Shown here piece after piece: positions 15,631-23,631 of a DNA stretch of 34,382 nt. Each line of letters begins with the position of its first letter. Position 1 is the first letter of the stretch. The translations under genes were made by a program, and so were the position numbers. The notes below the pieces were generated by a model. The model was not told the origin of the DNA. It worked only from the letters and a program-made list of their open reading frames with translations, and did not search any database. This DNA comes from Lachnospiraceae bacterium (GTDB lineage: Bacteria > Bacillota > Clostridia > Lachnospirales > Lachnospiraceae), in NCBI GenBank assembly GCA_009911195.1, contig QXWV01000037.1:1-34382 (forward strand). The letters are read 5' to 3'.

Positions 15631-16548
15631 TTAGTTTTTGCAGCTTTCCAGTAAAGTGAGAATCAGCGCCATGCGTACATATACGCCATACTGAACCTGT
15701 TTGAAATAGGCAGCCCTTGGGTCATCATCCACCTCCACGGAAATCTCGTTTACCCTGGGGAGGGGGTGGAGGACCAGCATATCCTTTTTGGCAAGTGCCA
15801 TTTTATCGCTGTTTAATATATAAAAATCCTTTAAACGGACATAGTCTTCTTCGTTGAAGAAACGTTCTTTCTGTACCCTGGTCATATAAAGGAAATCCAG
15901 GCGGGGCATAATTTCTTCCAGTCGGATGACTTCCTCATAGGGGATATTTTTTTCTTTCAGCATTTCCGTAATATAATCCGGAACCCGGAGCTCCTGGGGG
16001 GAAATGAAAATAAAATGAATATCGGGATAGCGTACCAGCGCATTAATAAGGGAATGGACGGTCCGGCCGAATTTCAAATCCCCGCACAGGCCAATGGTAA
16101 AATGCCCCAGCGAGCCTTTCAGGGAGCGGATAGTAAGCAAATCGGTCAAGGTCTGGGTAGGGTGCTGATGGCCGCCGTCCCCGGCGTTGATGACCGGAAT
16201 GGAGGATTTTTCCGCGGCTACCATGGGCGCCCCTTCTTTATGATGGCGCATGGCACAAATATCGGCGAAGCAGGAAATAACCCGGATGGTATCGGATACG
16301 CTTTCCCCTTTGGAGGCGGAGGAAGAACCGGCATCGGAGAAACCGATGACGTTGCCGCCCAGATTCAGCATGGCCGCTTCAAAGCTAAGCCTTGTCCGGG
16401 TACTCGGTTCGTAGAAACAGGTTGCCAATTTCTTGCCTTCGCAGGCTTTGGCATATTTCGGCATATCTTTTTCGATATCATTGGCAAGGTCAAAGAGCTG
16501 TTCCAATTCCTCTACTGTAAAATCAAGAGGGCTCATCAAATGTCTCAT
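15631..16548 (-). CDS. pyrB: aspartate carbamoyltransferase catalytic subunit
   Basis: A 305-residue protein starts at ATG 16548 on the minus strand after AGAAAGGAAT. It joins carbamoyl phosphate and aspartate to carbamoyl aspartate, the first committed step of pyrimidine synthesis. Visible motifs are the carbamoyl-phosphate site [52 protein letters not shown], the aspartate-binding region MTRVQKERF and [11 protein letters not shown]. Length is typical. No pyrBI-type leader peptide with a U-rich attenuator is evident upstream, and no PyrR binding loop was recognised, so the mode of control is not clear from sequence. A short GC hairpin at 15614-15629 lies between pyrB and pyrI. Confidence 0.97.
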   Translation of the reverse strand: MRHLMSPLDFTVEELEQLFDLANDIEKDMPKYAKACEGKKLATCFYEPSTRTRLSFEAAMLNLGGNVIGFSDAGSSSASKGESVSDTIRVISCFADICAMRHHKEGAPMVAAEKSSIPVINAGDGGHQHPTQTLTDLLTIRSLKGSLGHFTIGLCGDLKFGRTVHSLINALVRYPDIHFIFISPQELRVPDYITEMLKEKNIPYEEVIRLEEIMPRLDFLYMTRVQKERFFNEEDYVRLKDFYILNSDKMALAKKDMLVLHPLPRVNEISVEVDDDPRAAYFKQVQYGVYVRMALILTLLESCKN

Positions 16549-16608
16549 AATAACTATTCCTTTCTAAAAGTAAGTACAGTAATTCCAAAGAAAATCCCAA
16601 TCGTAACA

Positions 16609-16639
16609 AAATCGAAGAGAAAAAGCTTCCCTTCGATTT
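16609..16639 (-). promoter_or_regulatory. inverted repeat between the nitroreductase gene and pyrB
   Basis: AAATCGAAG (16609-16617) and CTTCGATTT (16631-16639) are perfect complements around 13 bases. Read on the minus strand the hairpin follows the nitroreductase stop and is followed only by TTTTG, so it is at best a weak terminator. It also lies in the pyrB leader and could act there. Confidence 0.4.
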
Positions 16640-16655
16640 ATATATGATTTTCCGT

Positions 16656-17195
16656 TCACATAAATAATAGTAAATCCTCTACTGTTTTGCGCCTTGGTGC
16701 AGAAGGCTCTTCCGCGGGATAACCGATAGGAATGAGGGCAACAACCTCCCTGTCTTCCGGGATATTGAGAAGCCCGCCTACTTTTTCATCATCAAAAATA
16801 CCTTCAATTACACTGCCAATACCTTTCTCATATGCGGCAAGGCAGAAAGACTGGGATGCAATACCGGCATCAAACATCTGCCAGTAATCCCCCCTTCTGG
16901 TAGTGAAAGAGCCATCCCTTTCATAACCGCACCTGTTTTTGATAATGGTTACAACAATAAGCATGGGAGCTCCCTTGATAATTTTTCCATTATTGGGAAA
17001 AGAGGAAGTGCATTCGTCAGCAATTTTATCCTTTAATTCCCCTTCTACAGCAATATAACGGACAATCTGCGTATTTTTCCAGCTAGGGGAATAAGAAGCC
17101 GTTTCGATGATATCCTCAAGCAGGGAATGGTCGATAGGCTGCCCAGTGAATTTGCGGATACTTCTGCGTCCTTTGATACATTCTTTTGCTGTCAT
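16656..17195 (-). CDS. nitroreductase family protein (FMN-dependent)
   Basis: A 179-residue protein starts at ATG 17195 on the minus strand after GGAGGTAATC. The start MTAKECIKGRRSIRKFTGQPID is the FMN phosphate-binding Arg motif of the nitroreductase fold (RRSIRKF). SYSPSWKNTQIVRYIAV is the second flavin-binding segment. DAGIASQSFCLAAYEKGIGSVI and LIPIGYPAEEP are the conserved C-terminal motifs. The protein is on the short side of the family. It probably uses NAD(P)H and FMN to reduce quinone- or nitro-type substrates; the true substrate cannot be inferred. It has its own promoter (17245-17273) and lies upstream of pyrB on the same strand with a 107-base gap. Confidence 0.92.
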   Translation of the reverse strand: MTAKECIKGRRSIRKFTGQPIDHSLLEDIIETASYSPSWKNTQIVRYIAVEGELKDKIADECTSSFPNNGKIIKGAPMLIVVTIIKNRCGYERDGSFTTRRGDYWQMFDAGIASQSFCLAAYEKGIGSVIEGIFDDEKVGGLLNIPEDREVVALIPIGYPAEEPSAPRRKTVEDLLLFM

Positions 17196-17244
17196 TGATT
17201 ACCTCCTGTTCCGATTTCATATGATAAGTTCTGCAATTGTATTT

Positions 17245-17273
17245 ATGATAACATAACGGAATGATGCTTTCAA
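17245..17273 (-). promoter_or_regulatory. SigA-type promoter for the nitroreductase gene
   Basis: On the minus strand TTGAAA (17268-17273) and TATCAT (17245-17250) are 17 bases apart and lie about 50 bases before the ATG at 17195. Both boxes differ from consensus by one or two bases. Confidence 0.6.
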
Positions 17274-17324
17274 CTCGAAAAAGGAATTAATTTGAAAAAT
17301 GCAAAATGTATATTAAAAAATTTA

Positions 17325-17353
17325 TTGTCAGCCCGGTAACGTTATGCTATACT
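17325..17353 (+). promoter_or_regulatory. SigA-type promoter for the RNase H gene
   Basis: TTGTCA (17325-17330), a 17-base spacer and TATACT (17348-17353) lie 135 bases before the RNase H ATG. The surrounding sequence is AT-rich. The leader from about 17360 to 17488 has no recognised riboswitch. Confidence 0.6.
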
Positions 17354-17488
17354 TCGGATGAAGCATATTTCTAAATAATCATTTCAGAAGAATTCTAACG
17401 CTCTTTGGACATTCCAGGAAATAAATGCTTTACAATCCAGCTTTGTAGGGTTCGGATATATTAAATTAGGATAATTCAGGGGGAGACT

Positions 17489-18184
17489 ATGGCAAAGAAA
17501 AAATTTTATGCGGTCAGGAAAGGGCTCCAGGCAGGAATATATGAAAGCTGGCAGGAATGCCAGGCGGTAATTGATGGCTACAGCAATGCAGAATATAAGG
17601 GCTTTTCCACAAAAGAAGAAGCGGAACGGTATATGGGCGGAATTGATATAGACAGGGAGGGGCAAACGCCAGGGCCAGAACCGGCAGCCATCAAACCGGA
17701 AACTGTTTTGGAAGACAAGGAAATGCCGGTTAACCCGGCAAAGGTAATTGCTTATGTGGACGGAAGCTATGAGGACAAACTGAAGAAATATTCCTTTGGC
17801 TGTATTATTTTAACGCCTTCCGGGGAAATAATCAGGGAATCAGGGAATGGAAATAATCCGGCATCGCTGGCGATACGCAATGTGGCAGGGGAAATGCTGG
17901 GGGCAATGTATGCGGTAAAGTGGGCGATGGTGAATGGCTATAAGGAAATTGAACTCAGATATGACTATGCAGGAATCGAAAAATGGGTGCAGGGGGAATG
18001 GAAAGCAAAAAACGAACTGGCGCAGAAATATGCAGCAGCAATGAACGAATGGAAAAAAAATATACATATTTCTTTTTTAAAGATTGCAGCCCATTCCAAT
18101 AACAAGTATAATGATATGGCAGATGAACTGGCCAAGTCAGCCCTTTTGAATGCCGATGGAATTCCAAAGATTAGGAAAAGGTAG
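17489..18184 (+). CDS. rnhA: ribonuclease H with N-terminal viroplasmin-like domain
   Basis: A 231-residue protein starts at ATG 17489 after AGGGGGAG. Residues 1-50 (KKKFYAVRKGLQAGIYESWQ, then EYKGFSTKEEAERYM) form a caulimovirus viroplasmin-type domain, as in eukaryotic RNase H1, which binds RNA/DNA hybrids. After a Pro-rich linker (about 58-85) the RNase H fold holds the four catalytic acids as Asp91 (AYVDGSYED), Glu135 (NVAGEML), Asp159 (LRYDYAGIE) and Asp209 (YNDMADELAK). Its role is removal of RNA from hybrids during replication and R-loop resolution. It is followed by the repeat-hairpin element and then the PH-domain gene. Confidence 0.94.
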   Translation: MAKKKFYAVRKGLQAGIYESWQECQAVIDGYSNAEYKGFSTKEEAERYMGGIDIDREGQTPGPEPAAIKPETVLEDKEMPVNPAKVIAYVDGSYEDKLKKYSFGCIILTPSGEIIRESGNGNNPASLAIRNVAGEMLGAMYAVKWAMVNGYKEIELRYDYAGIEKWVQGEWKAKNELAQKYAAAMNEWKKNIHISFLKIAAHSNNKYNDMADELAKSALLNADGIPKIRKR

Positions 18185-18199
18185 AAGCAAAAAGTGCAC

Positions 18200-18342
18200 T
18201 GGTAGGGCAGATGAGGAACTGGAAAACAGCATATGCCCGGACAATACCTCAAAGGAATTACGTACGCAAAGCGGACGTAATTCCTTTGGGAAGGGTGGAA
18301 AAAGGGTATTGGTAGGGCAGATGCGGAACTGGAAATAGGAGG
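18200..18342 (+). repeat. 26-bp direct repeats flanking a long hairpin, ending in the PH-domain gene ribosome binding site
   Basis: Two 26-base copies (18200-18225 and 18310-18335) start TGGTAGGGCAGATG, share GGAACTGGAAA at the end and differ at one base; they are exactly 110 bases apart. Between them AAAGGAATTACGT (18251-18263) pairs perfectly with ACGTAATTCCTTT (18275-18287), with CGC-AAA-GCG inside the loop. AATACC (18243-18248) and GGTATT (18305-18310) extend the fold. CATATGCCC (18230-18238) can pair with GGGCAGATG of either repeat copy, with one mismatch. The second copy continues into AGGAGG (18337-18342), eight bases before the ATG. Confidence 0.75.
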
Positions 18343-18349
18343 ACATACA

Positions 18350-18721
18350 ATGGAATATACGGAAAGGAAACGGCTGTTATTTTTTGGGCTGCCATGGACA
18401 TTCACGAAGTATACGGTGAGGGAAGAGGACGTGGTAATCAATGACGGACTTCTGAAAACCCGTGAAAATAACTGTTATATGTATAAAATACAGGATGTAG
18501 AGCTGCAGAAATCGTTGGCGGAAAGAATATTCGGCCTTGGAACGGTAATTTGCTATACAGGGGATACTACCCATCCCAAGCTGATGCTGGAACGGATAAA
18601 AAATGCCAGGGAAATTAAGGATTACATATTGAAGGCATCGGAAGAAGCCAGGAGGAAACGACGGACGCTGAACACTTTGGATATAGGCTCCGATAGTGTG
18701 GAAGACGCGGATTTTGATTGA
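18350..18721 (+). CDS. small bacterial PH-domain protein (YdbS/DUF304-like)
   Basis: A 123-residue protein starts at ATG 18350 after TAGGAGG supplied by the leader repeat. The pattern TKYTVREEDVVINDGLLKTREN, then YMYKIQDVELQKSLAERIFGLG and VICYTGDT is the beta-strand arrangement of bacterial PH (bPH2) domains. LERIKNAREIKDYIL forms the closing helix. Unlike YdbS/YdbT it has no membrane helices and ends in a charged, acidic tail (DIGSDSVEDADFD). The function is unknown; such domains usually mediate protein or lipid contacts. It is convergent with the CmpB-like gene and no clear terminator lies in the 31-base gap. Confidence 0.8.
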   Translation: MEYTERKRLLFFGLPWTFTKYTVREEDVVINDGLLKTRENNCYMYKIQDVELQKSLAERIFGLGTVICYTGDTTHPKLMLERIKNAREIKDYILKASEEARRKRRTLNTLDIGSDSVEDADFD

Positions 18722-18752
18722 GCAAAAGCAGCGTAATTCCGCGCCTGGCTGG

Positions 18753-19157
18753 CTACAGGGAGTCTTCAGATTCCTTAAGAAGCCGCTCAAAGAGCAAACC
18801 TGCGAAAATCCAACAGGGGAGATAGTCCAGGCGTATGATTTTTTTGATATTCCATCTGGAGCGTTCGTAGTTCCAGGGGCATAATTCCCGGCGCATTAAA
18901 AGGGAACCGGTGATATATTCGCCAGTGAAGATAAGCAGCGCATAGAAGAAGCCGCGTATAAGGAAATGGAACTTTCTTACAATCCGGCATACAGGGGAAA
19001 GAAAAGCAGCCATACCATAAATGGGGAACATCCAGACAGAGGTGTTCCCGCTTAAGGTGAATTCCCTCCGGCGGAATGAATTTAAAGCTGTAAAGGTAAT
19101 TTCCAGGCACCAGCCGAGAATGCCGCAGTGGATAAAATTGTGCAATAATTTTCTCAT
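18753..19157 (-). CDS. small CmpB-family membrane protein
   Basis: A 134-residue protein on the minus strand starts at ATG 19157. The pattern FIHCGILGWCLEITFTALNS, then SVWMFPIYGMAAFLSPV, FTGEYITGSLLMRRELCPWNY and LPCWIFAGLLFERLL is that of the PF06541 putative ABC-transporter type IV family. Three to four membrane helices are expected. It is shorter than the family member at 13320 and lacks the coiled-coil tail. A weak AGGA lies upstream. Its function is not known. A long minus-strand reading frame overlapping it in another phase has no family features. Confidence 0.78.
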   Translation of the reverse strand: MRKLLHNFIHCGILGWCLEITFTALNSFRRREFTLSGNTSVWMFPIYGMAAFLSPVCRIVRKFHFLIRGFFYALLIFTGEYITGSLLMRRELCPWNYERSRWNIKKIIRLDYLPCWIFAGLLFERLLKESEDSL

Positions 19158-19261
19158 GAGGATATCTTTCCCATATCCGCCATTTTTTATTCAGAAGGAA
19201 TGGAAGAGACAAGGGGTTTTTGATATTTTGGTAGTATGGCATTTGATGAAAAGGGAGATTG

Positions 19262-20326
19262 GTGAAGGTGAAAAGGAATCGGGTGGAATGGATAGAATCC
19301 CTGAAGCTGCTGGCGGCATTATTGGTGTTTACTACACACTTTCTGGCAGAATTTGAGCCGGATTGGCTGGCACCTTGGAGGGAAGGGCATATTTTATATG
19401 GAGTTTCAGGGAAACTGGCCGTTAGTCTGTTTTTTGTAATGGCCGGTTTTTTCGCTATGAAGGTAAAAAAGGAGAATGCCTGGCAATATATTGCGAAAAG
19501 GTATTTCCGCTTTATGATTCCGGTACTCCTGATAGAAATTGTGGTATTTTGTATGATGGCAGGGTTTAAGTTGATTGAGGTGGATGCATGGCTTCCTGCC
19601 AATATGACAGGAAAATACATCAGCGCATATCATACGGAATATAGGATGTTTCTTTGGGATATTTTTTTGCTGGACGGAAGGGTGATTTTAACCTATTGGT
19701 GTAATATCATGCTGTTTCTTGGACCCGTGATGGTGATGCTCCTTCATGGCCTCTATGAAGGGAAAGGTACAAAAAGGGGGAAAGCTTCATGGATAAGGGC
19801 AGCCATTTTTTTCGGCATTCCGGCTTTTATTGCTTTGCTGATGGGGTATGTATGGTACAGTATATGTATGATAGGGGCAGTATTATATTTGCTGGTACAG
19901 GATGAAAGGGGGGCTTTTAAGAAGTGGGGCATTAGAATAGGCTTGGTGGCAGTCCTTTATTTTTGTATTCGTACTCCGGAGACAAATGCCGGGTATTTGT
20001 GTAAGGGAGTTGCATCTGCGTGTCTGCTTTTGCTTGTATTTTATAGTAAAACAATGCAGGATATGCTGGAAAACCGATTCTGCAAAGCCTTATCTAAGTA
20101 TTCGTTTGAAATCTATTTGCTTCATATGCCAGTGAATTTGATGATAATCTCCTTTATGTTCGGTTTTTTGGAAAATATGGGGATAAACAGGGGGGTAATA
20201 TTGCTGATTACATATGTACTTTCCATAGCCTTGACGGTTCTGTTTAGTATAGGGATACAAAGTATGTCAGCTAAAATTCTTAAGGTTCTTTTTGAGGGAA
20301 GGGAGAGGAAGAGCATTCCTGTATGA
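19262..20326 (+). CDS. acyltransferase family 3 membrane protein (OatA/NodX-like)
   Basis: A protein of about 354 residues with roughly ten membrane helices. AAAGGGAG precedes TTG 19259, GTG 19262 and GTG 19268, all in frame; GTG 19262 or 19268 fits the spacing best. The N-terminus RVEWIESLKLLAALLVFTTH carries the family's first helix with the conserved His. SGKLAVSLFFVMAGFFAMKV and the YIAKRYFRFMIPVLL region follow, and FCKALSKYSFEIYLLHMPVNL is the C-terminal signature. Such enzymes move acyl groups, for example O-acetyl, onto cell-wall or exopolysaccharide sugars. No glycan genes are adjacent, so the acceptor is unknown. It is monocistronic or shares a divergent promoter region with the minus-strand CmpB-like gene. 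Confidence 0.88.
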   Translation: MKVKRNRVEWIESLKLLAALLVFTTHFLAEFEPDWLAPWREGHILYGVSGKLAVSLFFVMAGFFAMKVKKENAWQYIAKRYFRFMIPVLLIEIVVFCMMAGFKLIEVDAWLPANMTGKYISAYHTEYRMFLWDIFLLDGRVILTYWCNIMLFLGPVMVMLLHGLYEGKGTKRGKASWIRAAIFFGIPAFIALLMGYVWYSICMIGAVLYLLVQDERGAFKKWGIRIGLVAVLYFCIRTPETNAGYLCKGVASACLLLLVFYSKTMQDMLENRFCKALSKYSFEIYLLHMPVNLMIISFMFGFLENMGINRGVILLITYVLSIALTVLFSIGIQSMSAKILKVLFEGRERKSIPV

Positions 20327-20377
20327 TACAAAAATAAAAATAGTAGGAAAAATATTAAAAAATTCTAAAGTTTCTAT

Positions 20378-20406
20378 TTGACACAAAGGTGTATTCATTC
20401 TATTAT
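20378..20406 (+). promoter_or_regulatory. strong SigA-type promoter for the ECF-dipeptidase-SAM hydrolase operon
   Basis: TTGACA (20378-20383), 17 bases, TATTAT (20401-20406) is nearly consensus. Transcription should begin near 20413, giving a leader of about 78 bases with a hairpin and the motif at 20463. No known riboswitch fits in that length. Confidence 0.8.
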
Positions 20407-20447
20407 GTAATATGTAGTGAAAAACTTAATATTTTTACAAAGAAAGT

Positions 20448-20482
20448 ATATCCCCTGGGATATGCGGAATCGAAATAGGAGG
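20448..20482 (+). repeat. hairpin plus leader-motif copy with the ECF S component ribosome binding site
   Basis: ATATCC (20448-20453) and GGATAT (20458-20463) pair around CCTG. The right arm is followed at once by a motif copy, TGCGGAATCGAAATAGGAGG (20463-20482), ending in the Shine-Dalgarno. Except for two bases and one gap it matches the copy at 18322, and the match continues past the motif (ACATACA before the start codon). Confidence 0.65.
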
Positions 20483-20490
20483 ACATACAT

Positions 20491-21078
20491 ATGTCAAATG
20501 AAAAACGCAGCATAAAATCTTTATTATTAGGAACATGGAATACGAAGACTATTGTGGGTATCGCTATCGGTGCTGCCCTGTTTGGAGTATTGATGGTATT
20601 TGGCGGTATCAGGGTAGCAACGAATACTTCCCTTACATCGGCGATGGTAGTAGTAGTGGTAGTAGGCGCTCTGTTTGGACCCTTGCCGGCAGCATTGGCG
20701 GCAGGGCTTGGAAATGTAATTGCGGATTTAATCAGCGGATATGGGTTCTGGTTTGACTGGTCTATCGGCAATGCGGTGCTTGGCTTTTTCGTAGGGCTTT
20801 TGCCGCTTTACGGTGCGCGCATTGAAGAAGGGGTTTTCCAGGTGAAACATGCGGTTATTTATACAATACTTTGCATCATAGGAAATGCCCTGGCTTTTGG
20901 TATCGTAACTCCGGTATTCACCATGCTGTTTTTCTCCTCTGAGTTAACGATTACTTGGATTCAGGCATTCAGCGCCATTATTTCCAATGCATCCATACTG
21001 GTTGTTATCGGAATCCCCGTATTGTTCCTGCTTGCCAAGAGAAACGCACGTGCGACTAATTTATCGAAGGAAGACTAA
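20491..21078 (+). CDS. ECF transporter substrate-binding S component
   Basis: A 195-residue hydrophobic protein starts at ATG 20491 after AGGAGG. About five to six membrane helices are visible (KTIVGIAIGAALFGVLMVFGG, MVVVVVVGALFGPLPAALAAG, FDWSIGNAVLGFFVGLLPLYG, HAVIYTILCIIGNALAFGIV, ISNASILVVIGIPVLFLL). The Ala/Gly-rich pattern GALFGPLPAALAAGLGNVIADL is typical of S components. Its stop overlaps the ATG of the fused ATPase (TAATG), and the T component follows, so this is a dedicated (group I) ECF transporter. The substrate is unknown; thiamine-precursor YkoE-type and methionine MtsT-type proteins are similar in layout. The downstream SAM hydrolase could point to a nucleoside or methionine-related ligand. 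Confidence 0.88.
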   Translation: MSNEKRSIKSLLLGTWNTKTIVGIAIGAALFGVLMVFGGIRVATNTSLTSAMVVVVVVGALFGPLPAALAAGLGNVIADLISGYGFWFDWSIGNAVLGFFVGLLPLYGARIEEGVFQVKHAVIYTILCIIGNALAFGIVTPVFTMLFFSSELTITWIQAFSAIISNASILVVIGIPVLFLLAKRNARATNLSKED

Positions 21079-22781
21079 TGAAAACACCTGTTATTGAATT
21101 TAAAGATTTCAGTTTCCGTTACAAATCACAGACGGAAGACACATTACATGATATTAATCTTACCATTTATGAGGGGGAGAAGGTACTGCTCCTTGGCTCC
21201 AGCGGAAGCGGGAAAACTACGCTGGGCAATTGTATCAATGGGCTGATACCCTTTTCTTTCCCTGGTGAGATAAAAGGAAGCTGTAAAATATGCGGGAAGG
21301 AAACGCAGGAAGAGAGTATCTTTGCTATCAGCAATTCTGTTGGCACTGTACAGCAGGATACGGATGCCCAGTTCGTGGGGCTGTCCGTAGGGGAGGATAT
21401 TGCATTTTCCCTGGAGAATGACATGATACCCAGAACTGAAATGCTTCCCAAAGTGGCCGGGGCGGCCAAAGTTGTAGGGATGGAAACGTTTTTAGGGGAA
21501 CTTCCCTACAGCCTGTCCGGCGGGCAGAAGCAGAAGGTGGCCTTGGCAGGAATTTTGCATAATAATGTAAAGATTTTGCTTTTCGATGAACCGCTGGCCG
21601 CCCTTGACCCGGCTATGGGAATGGCGGCAGTGGATTTAATCGACCAGGTTTACAAGGCACAGGAGAAAACAGTGCTGATTATTGAGCACAGGCTGGAAGA
21701 CGTGTTGTATCGCCATGTGGACAGAATTATCCTGATGCACGAGGGAAGGGTTCTGATGGACACTACGCCGGATGAGCTGCTTTCATCCGATATCCTGAAG
21801 GAAAATGGTATCCGCGAGCCACTTTATATCAGCGCCTTGAAACATACAGGCCTGCGTTTTTCCGAGAAGGAACACCTGGAAGACTTAGAGGAGCTGGACT
21901 ATGAAAAATATAAGGCGCCGCTGCAGCAGGCATTTCATAATGTAAAAATAGAGCGCAGAGAACCGGAAGGGGAAACCCTGTTGGATGTGAAAAATGTGGA
22001 CTTTTTTTACGGTGAGCACCAGGTATTGAAAGATGTCAGTTTTTCGGTCCGCAAAGGAGAGCGGATTTCCATAGTAGGTAAAAACGGTGCAGGAAAATCC
22101 ACCATTGCCCGGCTGATTTGTGGTATTATCCGCCCGAAAAGCGGGGAAGTAAAGCTGAAGGGCCAGAATTATATGAAAATGTCCATCCGTGAAATCGGCA
22201 GGATGGTGGGGTATGTAATGCAGAACCCGAATCAGATGATTGTCAAGGATATGATTCGGGATGAGGTGGAACTGGCTATGAAGCTGAACGGTTTTACCGA
22301 AGGGGTGGAAGAACGTTCGGAAGAGGTCTTGAGGATGTGTGGGCTTTATGCGATGCGTAACTGGCCGGTTTCCGTTTTGAGTTATGGGCAGAAGAAAAGG
22401 ATTACCATAGCTTCGATTCTCATATTAAAGCCGGAGCTGATTATTCTGGACGAGCCTACGGCAGGGCAGGATTACAAGCACTATACGGAGATTATGAATT
22501 TCCTGGAAGGGCTGAACCGGGATTATAATATTACGATTTTATTTATTACCCATGATATGCATTTGGCCATTGAATATACAGACCGCTCCATCGTATTTGC
22601 CGATGGGGAATGTATCGCTGACGGGCCGGTTTATTCGGTGCTTTCCAATGATGAAATTATCCGCAGGGCCAACCTAAAGAAAACTTCTTTGGTGACTCTG
22701 GCAGAGCATACAGGGCTGAATCCGGAAACCTTTATCTATAATTTTATTGAAACGGAAAGAAAGGCGAGAGAAAATGGATGA
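21078..22781 (+). CDS. fused double ATPase of the ECF transporter
   Basis: A 567-residue protein starts at ATG 21078 and contains two complete ABC ATPase domains. The first has Walker A GSSGSGKTT (about residue 37), Q-loop VQQDTDAQFVG, signature LSGGQKQKVALAG, Walker B ILLFDEPLAALDP and the switch His in LIIEHRLEDV. The second has Walker A GKNGAGKST, signature LSYGQKKRITIAS with Tyr replacing Gly, Walker B LIILDEPTAGQD and LFITHDMHLAIEY. It corresponds to EcfA and EcfA' fused in one chain, as in YkoD-type proteins. It powers the adjacent S and T components. The stop overlaps the EcfT start by 8 bases. Confidence 0.95.
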   Translation: MKTPVIEFKDFSFRYKSQTEDTLHDINLTIYEGEKVLLLGSSGSGKTTLGNCINGLIPFSFPGEIKGSCKICGKETQEESIFAISNSVGTVQQDTDAQFVGLSVGEDIAFSLENDMIPRTEMLPKVAGAAKVVGMETFLGELPYSLSGGQKQKVALAGILHNNVKILLFDEPLAALDPAMGMAAVDLIDQVYKAQEKTVLIIEHRLEDVLYRHVDRIILMHEGRVLMDTTPDELLSSDILKENGIREPLYISALKHTGLRFSEKEHLEDLEELDYEKYKAPLQQAFHNVKIERREPEGETLLDVKNVDFFYGEHQVLKDVSFSVRKGERISIVGKNGAGKSTIARLICGIIRPKSGEVKLKGQNYMKMSIREIGRMVGYVMQNPNQMIVKDMIRDEVELAMKLNGFTEGVEERSEEVLRMCGLYAMRNWPVSVLSYGQKKRITIASILILKPELIILDEPTAGQDYKHYTEIMNFLEGLNRDYNITILFITHDMHLAIEYTDRSIVFADGECIADGPVYSVLSNDEIIRRANLKKTSLVTLAEHTGLNPETFIYNFIETERKARENG

Positions 22782-23631
22782 TAAGCGTTTATTTGTGAAT
22801 ACTACTCCCGGAAACCGTTTCCTGGATAAACTGACCGGAAAAACAAAAGTGAGGACATTCCTGATTTTAATTGTGCTTTTGATTGCGACCTGGGATATCA
22901 GGGTAATTCTTCCCTTTTTTATACTGAGCTGGATTGCGTTGATTTCGTTAAAACCGGACTGGAAAAAGGTATGGGGGGTTATGGCTTTTGTAGTGGCGAT
23001 GAATCTTTTCAACCTTTTTCTTGTGTGGGTAGTCAGGCCAGATTACGGGCTGAACATATGTGGCGGTTCTACGGTAATTTTTAAGTTTACGGATTTCTAT
23101 ATCATAACATCGGAAACCTTGTGGTACTTTATGGTGCGTTTCTTAAAGCTATTGGGGACATTTACCATATCGTTGACCTTTATACAGTGTATTACTCCTA
23201 GCGAAATGGCTGCGGGCCTGTATTCCTGCAAAGTTCCTTATAAGGTATGTACGATTTTTTCCATTGCTTTCCGATATATCCCGGATATCAGCCGTGATTT
23301 TCACAGCATAAAAATTTCCATGCAGATGAGGGGGATGGAGCTGGATTCGGAGAAAACGAGCCTATGGACACGTTTGAAGCAGAATGTCCTGATTCTAGTG
23401 CCCTTGATTATTACTTCTTTTGACAGGGTTGGTAATATCGCAAACGGTATGGACCTTAGGGGATATGGGAAAAATAAGACACGTACTTATTATGCGGAAC
23501 ACGAAGAAGGTCCGGGTGATAAGAAGATGAAAGTGGTTTATATGCTGTTTCTTGCGATTATGATTTTTGTTATTATCTGGCGGTTTTTCTTTCCGGCAGA
23601 ATATGAGGTTTGGTGTCCATGGATAAGTTAA
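22774..23631 (+). CDS. ecfT: ECF transporter transmembrane T component
   Basis: A 285-residue membrane protein. I chose ATG 22774 (MDDKRLFVNTTPGNRF), which overlaps the ATPase end; a TTG at 22747 is in frame but lies inside that gene without a ribosome binding site. Several membrane helices are clear (FLILIVLLIATW, VILPFFILSWIALISL, VWGVMAFVVAMNLFNLFLVWV). The two coupling-helix Arg-Gly motifs of EcfT are seen as QMRGMELDSE and DLRGYGKNKTRT; they dock onto the ATPase dimer. It links ATP hydrolysis to the S component encoded first in the operon. The last bases overlap the dipeptidase start by 13. Confidence 0.92.
   Translation: MDDKRLFVNTTPGNRFLDKLTGKTKVRTFLILIVLLIATWDIRVILPFFILSWIALISLKPDWKKVWGVMAFVVAMNLFNLFLVWVVRPDYGLNICGGSTVIFKFTDFYIITSETLWYFMVRFLKLLGTFTISLTFIQCITPSEMAAGLYSCKVPYKVCTIFSIAFRYIPDISRDFHSIKISMQMRGMELDSEKTSLWTRLKQNVLILVPLIITSFDRVGNIANGMDLRGYGKNKTRTYYAEHEEGPGDKKMKVVYMLFLAIMIFVIIWRFFFPAEYEVWCPWIS

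Noticed and set aside
16549-16655. PyrR attenuator or pyrBI leader peptide before pyrB
   Set aside because: No PyrR-binding loop and no small open frame with a U-run terminator was found.
18787-19620. Minus-strand 277-codon open frame
   Set aside because: It crosses the acyltransferase and CmpB-like genes in other frames and has no domain.
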